Counted from the stretch's first letter, positions 53,501-62,739 are shown. The stretch: DNA of 64,000 nt from an uncultured Lachnospiraceae bacterium (GCA_947588995.1 CANPZI010000001.1:202673-266672), one strand, 5' to 3'. Numbers and translations: made by a program. The notes: a model not told the origin generated them from the letters alone.

Positions 53501-54053
53501 CGCCATCTCCCTTTCCGGATCCACGGCTTTCCGCCTGTGCTTTCCATATGCTCCGATCCGTCTCCATGAACCTGACTTCCCGCTCTCCCTGCATGGTCGA
53601 TACCGTCTCCCTGCGGTCCGTCAGCCGAAAACCCGCGCGCTCATAACTGATGCGGGCTCCGATATTGTCCGAGAGAAACCGCAGGAAAACTCTGTCCAGA
53701 CCCAGCTCGTCAAAAGCGTATGCCAGCGCCAGATGCGCCGCCGCCGTGCCGTACCCGCAGCCCAGAGCATCCTCCTCCCCGATAAAAATACCGTACTCCG
53801 CCGTGCCCGCAGCCCTGTCGATGTCGCGGAAATAGACACTGCCGATCTCCCTGCCGTCTGACAGGCAGATGACAAACTGCACCACATGTCCGGGCTCCAC
53901 CTGCGTGCGGATCCACTCTCTGTGCCCCTCCTCGGTAAAGAGTTCCTGATAGATAAAATTTCTTCGCACAAAATCGCGATTGCGCCACGCGACAATCTTC
54001 GCCGTATCGTCAGCCGTCATCGGGCGAAGATACACCGTCCGTCTCTCTGTCAT
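53493..54053 (-). CDS. GNAT-family N-acetyltransferase
   Basis: 186-residue acetyl-CoA-dependent acetyltransferase. Seen: TVYLRPMTADDTAKIVAWRN at the N-terminus, GSVYFRDID, and the acetyl-CoA motif region in EDALGCGYGTAAAHLALAY, followed by LDRVFLRFLSDNIGARISYE with the family's late NxxAxxxYExxGF pattern. It resembles RimJ/PseH/WecD-type enzymes. One gene away is a WecE-type sugar aminotransferase, so it may N-acetylate the 4-amino sugar made there, as WecD does. It could also serve the PglE product, for which no PglD is seen. Overlaps the neighbouring genes by 4 and 8 bases. Confidence 0.84.
   Translation of the reverse strand: MTERRTVYLRPMTADDTAKIVAWRNRDFVRRNFIYQELFTEEGHREWIRTQVEPGHVVQFVICLSDGREIGSVYFRDIDRAAGTAEYGIFIGEEDALGCGYGTAAAHLALAYAFDELGLDRVFLRFLSDNIGARISYERAGFRLTDRRETVSTMQGEREVRFMETDRSIWKAQAESRGSGKGDGDE
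53507..53514 (-). promoter_or_regulatory. Ribosome binding site deciding the start at 53500
   Basis: AAAGGGAG on the minus strand, six bases before ATG 53500. The in-frame ATG at 53506 directly abuts this site, so the later ATG is the better start. Confidence 0.5.
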
Positions 54054-55933
54054 ATGCCGTCCGTCCCTATCGCCCTCTCTGCCCGTGTAAAGCGTAAAAC
54101 GCAGTATTGCTCTCCGATGGCATCCACCTGTCCGGCCTGTATCTCAATCCCCTGTCCGCCATAATAGTCAGCAACCGCCTGGATCAGGCCGTCACACTCC
54201 TGCCGGGATGCGATCAGATATACATCATCCCGCTCTAAAAGCGCCTCCGCGGCGGACCCTATGCCGAAGCGGGCAAGTTTCTCCTCATAGAGCGGACTCT
54301 TGCAGAGCCAGCCGCCCATATAATCATAATTGGCACAGCCGCTGCCATTCTCAGGCGCAAACATATATCGCGAGAAATCGGTTACGCTGGCTATATCCTC
54401 TAAATAAAAATTATGACTGTGCTCTCTGCAATAATCATCTATCGCGTACCAGTCCGCATTGGTCTGCCTCCGAACTTCCTGATCCGCACGCATGCGCGGC
54501 ACTTCTTTCACCGTGCCAACCGTGACAGCCGCCGCTAAAAGCAGCACCCAGCCGTACAGGACAATCCGCCTCTTCCCGGCGTCATGCAGGGAACAGATTT
54601 CTCGTGCAAACAGAGCGATAAGCACGGCAAACTCCAACAGATACAGAGAATGTGTGATTCGATCCGGATAGCGTCCCCGAAACAGAATAAACAGCCACAA
54701 CACACTCCGCACAAGAACAAGCAGTACAAGCTGCCACACAAAAGCGTAACGGCGCAGCAAAACTGCCGCAAGTCCCTCTATGCCGCCTCTCTTCGACACT
54801 TTCCCGCTCCCGCCGAACACCGGCATACCCGCAATAAGCACCGCCATATATGCCCAGAACATGAAAGCATTGTAGGGCATATCACCACCGACACCGCCGT
54901 GCGTCGTGCGATACAGATAATTGTGGAGAACTTCGGGGGCCATCGCTGTATAATCCCTGACCATTTCCGGAGCGGTACCGGTATACTCCGCCAGCCGCAC
55001 AAGAAGTTGTGTATTGATCGTATCATCCAGCCCGTAGTCGTATCGCCTTAACAGCAATCGCTGCGGCGGCGTCACACCAAGACTTTCCACTTCTTCGTTG
55101 TATCTGTCATCATTGATTAATTCCGTATAATAATCATAAACCGTCGTCCGCGCATCAAAAAACCGGCGGAAATCCCGCCATTCCTCACTGCCATAAGCCG
55201 CGTAATCCACCGCCGTAAGAAGAAGCATACCCGCCAGCACAGAACCAAGCACCGCTCCATATCGGATCAGGTTTATCCTGTCAAAAATCTTTTTTTCCGC
55301 CGTCAGCCGATAGAATCCCGCGAGGCAGACGAGCGGGAAAGCCAGCAGAAACATCTCCGTCCGCAATGCATAGGCAGCAAGCGCCAAAATGACCGATGCG
55401 ATATTTTTTATAATAAACTGCCGGGCAGTCAGCCCGTCAGGTGTCGTCAGGAAGAGGAATATCGCCGCAGCCGCCAGCATCGCACAGGTGATCGTATACT
55501 GCACGTTGATCAAATGGCTCAGCCAGACACTCCACAGAAAAAGAGACAGAAGCGCCAGCCACAACAGTTTCCCTGCAAGGGCCCGTCCTCTGCTTTCCAA
55601 TGCCGCAGCAGCATCCCACATGTCACACAGCCTTACGCCGACCAGATACAGGCTGCCGAACTGGCACAGGCACAGAAACAGACCGTACCACGGGACCGGC
55701 CTGCATATTTTGTACAGCAGCGCAATCAGCGCGCCCAGCGGATAAAGTGTCTGCATATTGTGTCCGTCCGGTGTGCCGGTATAGATACCGGACATAATAT
55801 CATGCATCAATGTATCATCATTCAGGGCATAATAAAAGTTAAAAAGCAGCGCCATGAAAAACACATTGGCAGCCATGGCCGCAAATGTCAGGATACAGTT
55901 TTCATATTTTCGCCAGCCCGTACCACGTCTCAT
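54050..55933 (-). CDS. Polytopic membrane protein of unknown function, possible GT-C type
   Basis: 627-residue membrane protein with about ten hydrophobic segments and a long outside C-terminal domain (about 490-627). After the first segment comes NDDTLMHDIMSGIYTGTPDGH (shortened: NDD at about 38-40), an acidic loop placed as in GT-C enzymes, followed by LYPLG. It resembles no named family that I know with confidence, though proteins of this shape are frequent in Lachnospiraceae glycan loci. It sits between the sugar aminotransferase and GNAT genes, so it may attach or export the 4-amino sugar. Slightly less GC-rich than its neighbours. Confidence 0.6.
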   Translation of the reverse strand: MRRGTGWRKYENCILTFAAMAANVFFMALLFNFYYALNDDTLMHDIMSGIYTGTPDGHNMQTLYPLGALIALLYKICRPVPWYGLFLCLCQFGSLYLVGVRLCDMWDAAAALESRGRALAGKLLWLALLSLFLWSVWLSHLINVQYTITCAMLAAAAIFLFLTTPDGLTARQFIIKNIASVILALAAYALRTEMFLLAFPLVCLAGFYRLTAEKKIFDRINLIRYGAVLGSVLAGMLLLTAVDYAAYGSEEWRDFRRFFDARTTVYDYYTELINDDRYNEEVESLGVTPPQRLLLRRYDYGLDDTINTQLLVRLAEYTGTAPEMVRDYTAMAPEVLHNYLYRTTHGGVGGDMPYNAFMFWAYMAVLIAGMPVFGGSGKVSKRGGIEGLAAVLLRRYAFVWQLVLLVLVRSVLWLFILFRGRYPDRITHSLYLLEFAVLIALFAREICSLHDAGKRRIVLYGWVLLLAAAVTVGTVKEVPRMRADQEVRRQTNADWYAIDDYCREHSHNFYLEDIASVTDFSRYMFAPENGSGCANYDYMGGWLCKSPLYEEKLARFGIGSAAEALLERDDVYLIASRQECDGLIQAVADYYGGQGIEIQAGQVDAIGEQYCVLRFTRAERAIGTDGI

Positions 55934-55960
55934 GAAGTATCTCCTCCGCGCTTTTCACCT

Positions 55961-57094
55961 CTACTGCCGGTAGAACGCTTTCACCTGATCCGCAATATAC
56001 TCCGTCTGTTCCGCCGTCAGTTTGTAGAACAGCGGCAGGCGCAGCAGACGCTCGCTCTCTTTCGTGGTATATCTGTCCTCCCCGTGGAATCTGCCGTACT
56101 TAAGGCCTGCCGGAGCGGAGTGCAGCGGCACATAGTGAAACACCGACAGAATCTCTTTCTTTTTCAGAAAATCGATCAGCCTGCTCCGCTCCTCCATATC
56201 TTTCGTCTTGATGTAGAACATATGCGCGTTGTGGGTGCATTCCTGCGGGATATGCGGCAGTTCAATCCTGCCCTCCTGCGCTAACGGGGTGAGCATCTCC
56301 CAATATTCGTTCCACCTGTCCATCCGCGCCCCCGTGATCTCATCGGCCAGTTCCAGCTGCGCGTACAGATAGGCTGCATTCATATCGCTGGGAAGATAGG
56401 ACGAGCCGTACTCCTGCCAGCGGTACTTGTCCACCTGTCCGCGGTAATACTTGCTTCTGTCCGTTCCTTTCTCCCGATAGATCTCCGCTTTCTCGATATA
56501 CGCCGCATCCCGTATGAGCAGCGCGCCGCCCTCGCCCATGCTGAAATTCTTCGTCTCGTGGAAACTGAAACAGCCAAAATCCCCGATCGTCCCAAGCGGC
56601 CGCCCCTTATAGGAAGCCATAATCCCCTGCGCCGCATCCTCGACGACCATCAGATTGTGCCGCTTCGCGATGTCCATAATCGTATCCATCTCGCAGCCCA
56701 CACCCGCGTAATGTACGGGCGCGATCACTCTCGTCCGCTCCGTGACGGCATCCTCAATCAGCTTCTCATCGATGTTCATGGTGTCCGGCCGGATATCCAC
56801 AAAGACCGCCGTCGCCCCGCGCAGCACAAAAGCATCCGCCGTGGAGACGAAAGTGTAGGACGGCAGGATCACCTCGTCGCCCTCCCCGATGTCCGCCAGC
56901 AGTGCCGCCAGCTCCGTAGCGTGGGTACAGGAAGTCGTCAGCAGGCACTTCGCCGTGCCGGTCTTCTCCTCAATCCACTCGCTGCACTTTCTGGTAAAAG
57001 GACCGTCGCCGCAGATTTTCTCATTCTCGACGGCCTCTCTCATATAGTCAAATTCCCTGCCCGTAAAGGGCGGTACGTTGAAGTTGATCCTCAT
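55961..57094 (-). CDS. rffA: dTDP-4-amino-4,6-dideoxygalactose transaminase (WecE/RffA-like)
   Basis: 377-residue DegT-family PLP enzyme that would aminate dTDP-4-keto-6-deoxyglucose to dTDP-Fuc4N with glutamate. Seen: INFNVPPFTGREFDYM at 3-18, TTSCTHATELAALL at 53-66, LPSYTFVSTADAFVLRG at 77-93, EDAAQGIMASYKGRPLG at 152-168, and PLP-lysine Lys182 in HETKNFSMGEGG. These blocks and the length are those of Escherichia coli WecE, whose lysine is at 181. The dTDP-glucose genes rmlA and rmlB are not in the window. It is first in its block, after the promoter candidate at 57139-57168. Confidence 0.9.
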   Translation of the reverse strand: MRINFNVPPFTGREFDYMREAVENEKICGDGPFTRKCSEWIEEKTGTAKCLLTTSCTHATELAALLADIGEGDEVILPSYTFVSTADAFVLRGATAVFVDIRPDTMNIDEKLIEDAVTERTRVIAPVHYAGVGCEMDTIMDIAKRHNLMVVEDAAQGIMASYKGRPLGTIGDFGCFSFHETKNFSMGEGGALLIRDAAYIEKAEIYREKGTDRSKYYRGQVDKYRWQEYGSSYLPSDMNAAYLYAQLELADEITGARMDRWNEYWEMLTPLAQEGRIELPHIPQECTHNAHMFYIKTKDMEERSRLIDFLKKKEILSVFHYVPLHSAPAGLKYGRFHGEDRYTTKESERLLRLPLFYKLTAEQTEYIADQVKAFYRQ

Positions 57095-57138
57095 CTTCTA
57101 TCCGCTCCTCCATGTTCCGGTTTGCCGTGTCTGCGTCC

Positions 57139-57168
57139 AGTTTACCACAACACTTCCACTCTTGGCAA
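57139..57168 (-). promoter_or_regulatory. Candidate promoter before the WecE-like gene
   Basis: Minus-strand TTGCCA (57168-57163), 18-base spacer, TAAACT (57144-57139) preceded by TGG as an extended -10. It lies in an 83-base gap and gives a leader of about 40 bases with GGAGGAGCGG before ATG 57094. Confidence 0.5.
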
Positions 57169-57177
57169 TGTCACGCC

Positions 57178-59148
57178 CTACTCATACACCGCATAACGCA
57201 TGTTTTCGTAAGTCTCCTCATAGCCGTAATCCGCGAGGAAAGCAAACAGCATCTCTGTCTTGGGACCGGCCGCATACCGTTCGCCGTCCACATCGGACGC
57301 TCCCTGCGCCGCGGCCTCTTTGCCCCGCACGGTCAGATCATACCGAATGGCAGTCTCGGCAGACACGATCACCACGGGACGCCTCGTCCCCATATTCGCC
57401 TCCACGGACTCCAGCTCCCGCTCCATCCTGGCAATCGGATAGGAGTCCAGATCGGGCCAGGTCGTGGAGATTGCACAGGGCATGTCCAGCAGATAGCTGA
57501 TGCCCGGTATCTCCCCATAGAGGATCACTTCCCGCCCGGACAGGCCATTCTCCCCCACATAAGCCGAAAGCTGTGCCAGGGATTCGGCATTCTCCCGGTT
57601 CGTGCGGATGCCCTCCGCTTTCGGAGGCGCTGTCACACGGGTGTCCCGCGCCTCGCCCCAGATCCCGTCTGCGAAGACAAATTCCCGATGAAAACCCACG
57701 CACTGAACGGCAAACACCACGGCAAAGACAAGCAGCATCGTCCGCCACGGCAGACACCATATCCGTCTTTCGAGCCCCGCACCGGAAAACCCGGCAGCCT
57801 CACGCTTTCTGCCCTCCGCCGCGCGCCGCAGCCGCTGTCCGCACCACAGCGTAAAAGGCGCTGCCAGAAACAGATTGTTGATGACCGGCGCCAGCCCGTT
57901 GTTGCTCCCGAGCGGCGTCAGGAAGATCTGCAGCAGGATTAACAGCGCCAGCGTCTTATCCTGCACGGCGCTTCTTCTGTCCACGATCAGCCACAGCGCG
58001 CCCGCGATGCCCGCCAGCAGGAAGAAAACCGCCCACCAATAGACACTGCGGTAGTCGTGACTCCGGTATTGGAACGTAAACATACCGCGGCCCCAGTAAA
58101 AGCGCAGCAGCACACCCCAGACACACAGACATACGAACACGGCCGCCCACACCCAGAACCGGCCGCCGGCAGAAAGCTTCTCCCCGGCGCTGCGGTGCGC
58201 GCCATCCGTATCCCGCGCCGCCGTACGCCGCATTTCTCTCACCGCAAGCGCGCGGCACAGTCCGCACACCGCGTACAATCCCGCCATGCAGAGCACCGCA
58301 AAGGCCAGCCAGTACAGCCCCCATCCGTAATCCGCAAACATCCCCGTCACCATCGAGCCCGGTTTGTAATCCACGGCCTGATCCGTCATGGCGAACATCG
58401 AGCGGACCATCTCCGGGTAGGCGCCGGCGCCGTACTGTATGCAGATCGCCGCAAAAGGAATCGCAAATCCCGCCATGTAGCCCGCCAGACAGCGCAGCGT
58501 GTCGCGCACCGTATCCCGCAGCGTCTCTTTCTGCAGAAAGGCGCTGTACCACAGCACGAGGATAAAAGCCGCCTGCACCACATTCGGCATCCGCACGGCA
58601 ATGTTCGCGCCCAGACAGACACCCGCCGCCAGCAGGTACCGCGCGCGCGGCTTCTCCTGAAAGCCGCAGAGACAGCCCCGATAGAGAAGCCATGCGCCCA
58701 GCGTCATCAGACAGTACGACAGGTAATGATACAGAATCACCGTCGGACACCAGCACAGGCTGATCGCCAGCATCTCGCCGGCAAAAACGGTCACGGCGGA
58801 CATCCTCCGCCTGAGGGCCAGATAACAGCACACCGCCGTAACCGACACGAGCAGGCCGGTGTAGAGGTTCATACCCGCCATCGTGCCGCCCTGCGGCAGT
58901 TTCATCAGGAGCCAGCCCGCTGCATTGGACAGATAGGTGGCGACCTGCCAGGTTCCTTTCGCCGAGGCAAAATATTGAAAATTGCCGAGGCTGTAGGCTG
59001 CATCCGCCACATCCAGACCCTCCCCGATATGGATCAGCGGCCAGAATGCCAGCAGGATGATGAACAGTCCGTTCTCTATATAGCTGTGAAAATAAGTGCT
59101 CCCTGTGATGCGGGCTGTCCGGAGCGCCGGATTCGACTCTCTCTGCAT
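57178..59148 (-). CDS. Polytopic membrane protein of unknown function, possible glycosyltransferase
   Basis: 656-residue membrane protein with about eleven hydrophobic segments and an outside C-terminal domain (about 510-656). An acidic, glycine-rich loop after the first segment (EGLDVADAAYSLGN, about 43-56) resembles the first-loop acidic site of GT-C enzymes. The C-terminal domain contains YGEIPGISYLLDMPCAI, a stretch I have seen in uncharacterised membrane proteins of similar loci. It follows the acyltransferase-3 gene by 26 bases. No firm family assignment; function by context only. Confidence 0.58.
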   Translation of the reverse strand: MQRESNPALRTARITGSTYFHSYIENGLFIILLAFWPLIHIGEGLDVADAAYSLGNFQYFASAKGTWQVATYLSNAAGWLLMKLPQGGTMAGMNLYTGLLVSVTAVCCYLALRRRMSAVTVFAGEMLAISLCWCPTVILYHYLSYCLMTLGAWLLYRGCLCGFQEKPRARYLLAAGVCLGANIAVRMPNVVQAAFILVLWYSAFLQKETLRDTVRDTLRCLAGYMAGFAIPFAAICIQYGAGAYPEMVRSMFAMTDQAVDYKPGSMVTGMFADYGWGLYWLAFAVLCMAGLYAVCGLCRALAVREMRRTAARDTDGAHRSAGEKLSAGGRFWVWAAVFVCLCVWGVLLRFYWGRGMFTFQYRSHDYRSVYWWAVFFLLAGIAGALWLIVDRRSAVQDKTLALLILLQIFLTPLGSNNGLAPVINNLFLAAPFTLWCGQRLRRAAEGRKREAAGFSGAGLERRIWCLPWRTMLLVFAVVFAVQCVGFHREFVFADGIWGEARDTRVTAPPKAEGIRTNRENAESLAQLSAYVGENGLSGREVILYGEIPGISYLLDMPCAISTTWPDLDSYPIARMERELESVEANMGTRRPVVIVSAETAIRYDLTVRGKEAAAQGASDVDGERYAAGPKTEMLFAFLADYGYEETYENMRYAVYE

Positions 59149-59174
59149 CTTTCTCTCCCTCTTCGGCTCATCCT

Positions 59175-60275
59175 CTAAACTGCGGATCCGCTATCCGGCC
59201 CGCCGCTGCGCCTCTTTACGAATATACGGTTCACACACGCCCCGATCCGCGCAAACAGGCAGGCCCGCAGATAATCCACCGCTGTGCCCAGAAGATAGAC
59301 AAGCGCCACGCAGACAATCATGTGCGGAAGAAACAGCCAGCTCCCCTGCACTTTCTCCATGCCGAAAATACTGCCCCAGCTGCGGAAGACAAGACTGTGG
59401 GCGTGCAGGAGATAGACCCCGAATGTACAGGGCGCAAGCCTCCTGATCCAGTCAGCCGCCCTGCCCTCGCCGATCCGCAGACTCCGAAACAGGCCAAACA
59501 GACCCACAGAGCCGAGGAATACGGTAAAATAGTTATAGGTATAAGGCGCATTCCCATAATAGGTAAGCGACCCTGTCCGCCGCTCCACAGCGCCGCAGAC
59601 CGCCGCAATCGCCCAGCCCAGCAGACACATGGACGCATAGAGAAAAAGCCCTCTCTTCCCCGTCTCCGGTCTGTCCGTCCCGTATCGGCGCAGATAGGCC
59701 CCTGTCAGAAACAGACAGAGAAACCAGCCGTAATCGTACCCGTTGTGATCCATGACCAGACCGACGGGGATGAGCGTCTTGGCCACGGAAAAAAAGACAA
59801 GCAGAAAAGCGAGCACGTTCCGCAATGTCTTTTGATCCAGTCTCTGCACCCCCGCCGCGAGAACGGGCGAGAGCAGATACAGTACGAGATAATGGCTCGC
59901 GAACCAGTAGTGTTCGCTCTGCAGCGGGAAGAGATAGCGCAGCCACTCATATGACAGCTCTTCCGCCCGAACCGCGCCCGCGCCGAGCATAACGGCCGTG
60001 ACCAGGAGAGAATAAAAAAGAACCTGCGCCGCCAGAGAGAGCACCCGCGCCGGTTTCCATACAGATTCCGTCATAAAATAACCGCTGATCAGCACATAGC
60101 AGTTCACTCCCACGATACAGAACGACTCAATCAGTCCCGCCACATGGTTTCTCAGCGACGCGTCCGCGCCGTAGGGGAGGAAAATCTGTCCCATATTCAG
60201 ATAATGCAGGACAATGATCATCAGCATCGCCACGATCCTGAGCAGCTCGAAATTCACCTGCCGCTTTGCTTTCAT
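59175..60275 (-). CDS. Acyltransferase-3 family membrane protein (OafA/WecH-like)
   Basis: 366-residue polytopic membrane protein that would O-acetylate a sugar of the surface glycan. Seen: VNFELLRIVAMLMIIVLHYL at residues 8-27, with the family's R and H pair (Arg14 and His24), GVNCYVLISGYFM at 56-68, and FGVYLLHAH late in the protein, which matches the FxxYLxH motif. About ten hydrophobic segments. The gene is between the GtrA-like and the large membrane-protein genes. The acetylated sugar is unknown. Confidence 0.88.
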   Translation of the reverse strand: MKAKRQVNFELLRIVAMLMIIVLHYLNMGQIFLPYGADASLRNHVAGLIESFCIVGVNCYVLISGYFMTESVWKPARVLSLAAQVLFYSLLVTAVMLGAGAVRAEELSYEWLRYLFPLQSEHYWFASHYLVLYLLSPVLAAGVQRLDQKTLRNVLAFLLVFFSVAKTLIPVGLVMDHNGYDYGWFLCLFLTGAYLRRYGTDRPETGKRGLFLYASMCLLGWAIAAVCGAVERRTGSLTYYGNAPYTYNYFTVFLGSVGLFGLFRSLRIGEGRAADWIRRLAPCTFGVYLLHAHSLVFRSWGSIFGMEKVQGSWLFLPHMIVCVALVYLLGTAVDYLRACLFARIGACVNRIFVKRRSGGPDSGSAV

Positions 60276-60292
60276 AACGCCCTCCGTCCCAC

Positions 60293-60763
60293 TTACTGAT
60301 TCTCCTTAAAGATCCACAGCTTGCTTAAGAAATAATTTGTCAGGATCACCACCGCCTGACCAATCAGCTTGGCAATATTCTCCCCCGCCAGCACATAGCC
60401 GAAAGGAAGCGGCATTCCCCAATCTCCCATGCCGGCCACGTCAACCATCAAAAACATCAGCAGAAGCTCCAGAAACTCCGTCGCCACCCGCGCGCCGATA
60501 AAAGACATAAACTCGCGGAAGAGATTGGCCGCCCCCGTATTCTTGCTCTTGAAGACAAACGTGCGGTTGGTCCAGTAGGCGAACACAACGGTAACCGCCC
60601 AGGAGAGCGCCGTAGCAGCCAGATAGTGCATCCCCGGAATCTTTTCAAACAGGATATACAGCACATAGTTCAGCACAAAAGCGAGAAAGCCGAAGATCAG
60701 ATAATTGATGCCCTCCTCATGCTGTCTGTACAGATTCCAGATCATATGCCAAAGTTTTTTCAT
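60293..60763 (-). CDS. GtrA-like membrane protein
   Basis: 156-residue protein with four membrane segments (about 20-37, 47-66, 85-106, 125-150), the layout of GtrA, thought to flip polyprenyl-phosphate sugars to the outer face. Seen: YLIFGFLAFVLNYVLY at 21-36, WAVTVVFAYWTNRTFVF with the conserved NRxFVF at 66-71, and the C-terminal NYFLSKLWIF. A matching GtrB-like enzyme lies at 52526-53500 and GtrII-like and DUF6020-like transferases further on, so the parts of a Gtr system are present but scattered. Confidence 0.88.
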   Translation of the reverse strand: MKKLWHMIWNLYRQHEEGINYLIFGFLAFVLNYVLYILFEKIPGMHYLAATALSWAVTVVFAYWTNRTFVFKSKNTGAANLFREFMSFIGARVATEFLELLLMFLMVDVAGMGDWGMPLPFGYVLAGENIAKLIGQAVVILTNYFLSKLWIFKENQ

Positions 60764-60835
60764 GCCTGCCGTTTCCTTTCCGTTTTCTCCCGTCCCCGCA
60801 GCCCTCGCCGCATCTGCCGCGCCCCACAGTGTCCG

Positions 60836-62587
60836 CTATCTCTCCCTGACCACCCTGCCATCCGCCACGCGGTAGACGATATCGCACTTCTCGATGGTCT
60901 GCAGCCTGTGTGCGATGATAATCAGGGTCTTGCGCCCGTGCAGCCTGTTGATGGAGTCCATGATCGCCGCCTCCGTCTCGTTGTCCAGCGCCGAAGTGGC
61001 CTCGTCCAGCACCAGCACCTCCGGATCCTCAAAGAGCGCTCGCGCGATGCTGATGCGCTGCCTCTGTCCGCCCGACAGTCTTATGCCGCGCTCACCGACA
61101 CTCGTGTCCAGTCCTTCCGGAAGTCCTCTGACGAACTCGTCCAGCTGCGCCTCCTTGAGCGCCTGCCACACCTTGTCGTCGTCAATCTCCTCGTCCGCGA
61201 GGCCGAACGCCACATTCCTGCGGATCGTGGAATCGAGCATAAAGATCATCTGCGGGATGTAACCGATATTCTTAAGCCACTGCGGATAGTGCTCCCGCAC
61301 TTCCACGCCGTCCGCCAGGATCTCCCCGCTCTGGATCTGCAAAAGCCCCAGCAGAATATCCGCCATGGTCGTCTTGCCCGCGCCGGTCGTCCCCACGATG
61401 CCCACGCTCTTGCCGACAGGGATCACCATGTCCGCCCGGTCGAAGATGAGGACATCCGTGTTGGGATATTTGTAAGTAATCTGCCGCAGTTCAATCTTAT
61501 CGCGAATCTCCAGCTTCTCCACTTCCCGTCTTGACCGATACGCCGCCTCGCTGTAGTCGATGCTCTCGTCCCGGATATCCTGCTGCAGATTGTCGCTGAC
61601 ATCCATGAAGAAAGGCTCAAAATAGGCGATGGAAGTCAGATAATTGTTGATTCTGTTGGCACAGGGAATCAGCCGCATCGCCGCCACCGCCAGCAGTCCC
61701 ACCTGCGGCATGATGTCCTCCACCTGCGTACCGTGCAGAAGCCGGATCAACATATACAGGATCATGCCGGCGATGGCCACCGTCTCAATCAGAAGCCTCG
61801 GTGTCGCGTTGTACAGATTGTATCGCTGCACCGCGCTGACATAGCCCGCACCGCACTTGGAATACTCGTTGATAAAATAATTCTCCCGATTGGCGATCTT
61901 GATCTCCTTGATCCCCGTGACGGACTGCTCGATCCACTTGTACAGGCCGCTGTAGTATTCCTGATTCTCCTCACCGGCTTTCTTCATGATCGGCTTCAGG
62001 ATGCACTTGATCACGAGCAGAACCACCACCAGAAGCGCCGTGACCGTAAGACTCATGACCACGTCCGTCGCCAGGCCCGTGATCACGAGACAGACGAACA
62101 CAATCACCTCGCTGGTAAGCTGCAGCAGAGCCAGAATCAGCCCGTACATATTATTGACATCTGATGTAATGCTGCGCTGAATCACCGCGGTGTCCGCATT
62201 CAGATAATACTCGTAGGGACGTTCCATGAAGTTGATCATCATTCTGCGGGATGTCGCAAACTGATTCGTGTATACGAATCTGAGCTGTATCTTCTGCTGC
62301 AGAAAGAGAAAGGCATTCTTCACCGCAAACACAAGCACAAGCCCCAGCATGACAAAGATCGTCAGTTCTCTCGTGCCGTCGATGTGAAAAACACGGCATA
62401 TGACCTGCAGGTAGGCATGCTTTTCTATCGCATTGTCTTCCAGCACGACGTTCATGACCGGCAGGATCATCGATACGCCCAGCATCTCCAGCACGCCGCC
62501 GATCAGCATCAAAAAGACAAGCAGCGCCATCTTGCGTTTGTGCTGCCTATCCAGCAGGATCATCATTTTTCTGTATATCTTCATCAT
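60836..62587 (-). CDS. ABC transporter, ATP-binding/permease fusion (PglK/MsbA-like flippase)
   Basis: 583-residue half-transporter, probably flipping a lipid-linked glycan as a homodimer. Seen: membrane domain at about 20-330 with GGVLEMLGVSMILPVMN in the first segment, Walker A GTTGAGKTT at 399-407, signature LSGGQRQR, Walker B EVLVLDEATSALD, and the HRLQTI switch histidine. It is a paralog of the protein at 10975-12774, similar from end to end. The first gene of its block, after the promoter candidate at 62662-62691. ATG at 62584, one codon later, is an equal alternative start. Confidence 0.9.
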   Translation of the reverse strand: MMKIYRKMMILLDRQHKRKMALLVFLMLIGGVLEMLGVSMILPVMNVVLEDNAIEKHAYLQVICRVFHIDGTRELTIFVMLGLVLVFAVKNAFLFLQQKIQLRFVYTNQFATSRRMMINFMERPYEYYLNADTAVIQRSITSDVNNMYGLILALLQLTSEVIVFVCLVITGLATDVVMSLTVTALLVVVLLVIKCILKPIMKKAGEENQEYYSGLYKWIEQSVTGIKEIKIANRENYFINEYSKCGAGYVSAVQRYNLYNATPRLLIETVAIAGMILYMLIRLLHGTQVEDIMPQVGLLAVAAMRLIPCANRINNYLTSIAYFEPFFMDVSDNLQQDIRDESIDYSEAAYRSRREVEKLEIRDKIELRQITYKYPNTDVLIFDRADMVIPVGKSVGIVGTTGAGKTTMADILLGLLQIQSGEILADGVEVREHYPQWLKNIGYIPQMIFMLDSTIRRNVAFGLADEEIDDDKVWQALKEAQLDEFVRGLPEGLDTSVGERGIRLSGGQRQRISIARALFEDPEVLVLDEATSALDNETEAAIMDSINRLHGRKTLIIIAHRLQTIEKCDIVYRVADGRVVRER

Positions 62588-62661
62588 ACCGGCCGAATAT
62601 CCTTTCCGTCGTATGCAATACCATGCGCCGCATTATCAGATACAGGGAAAAATATGATAAT

Positions 62662-62691
62662 ATTTTATCACATCCGGCAGGTATAATGCAA
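62662..62691 (-). promoter_or_regulatory. Candidate promoter before the upstream ABC transporter gene
   Basis: Minus-strand TTGCAT (62691-62686), 18-base spacer, TAAAAT (62667-62662) preceded by TGA as an extended -10. It lies in a 152-base gap and gives a leader of about 70 bases. Confidence 0.5.
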
Positions 62692-62739
62692 ATAGGACGC
62701 AAACCTCCCGCCGCCGGGACGAAAACGGTCGAGTTCTCC

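Noticed and set aside
62706..62719. Small hairpin TCCCG-loop-CGGGA after the GT52-like gene, as a terminator
   Set aside because: Only five base pairs and no run of T follows it on the minus strand, so it does not meet the pattern of a Rho-independent terminator.
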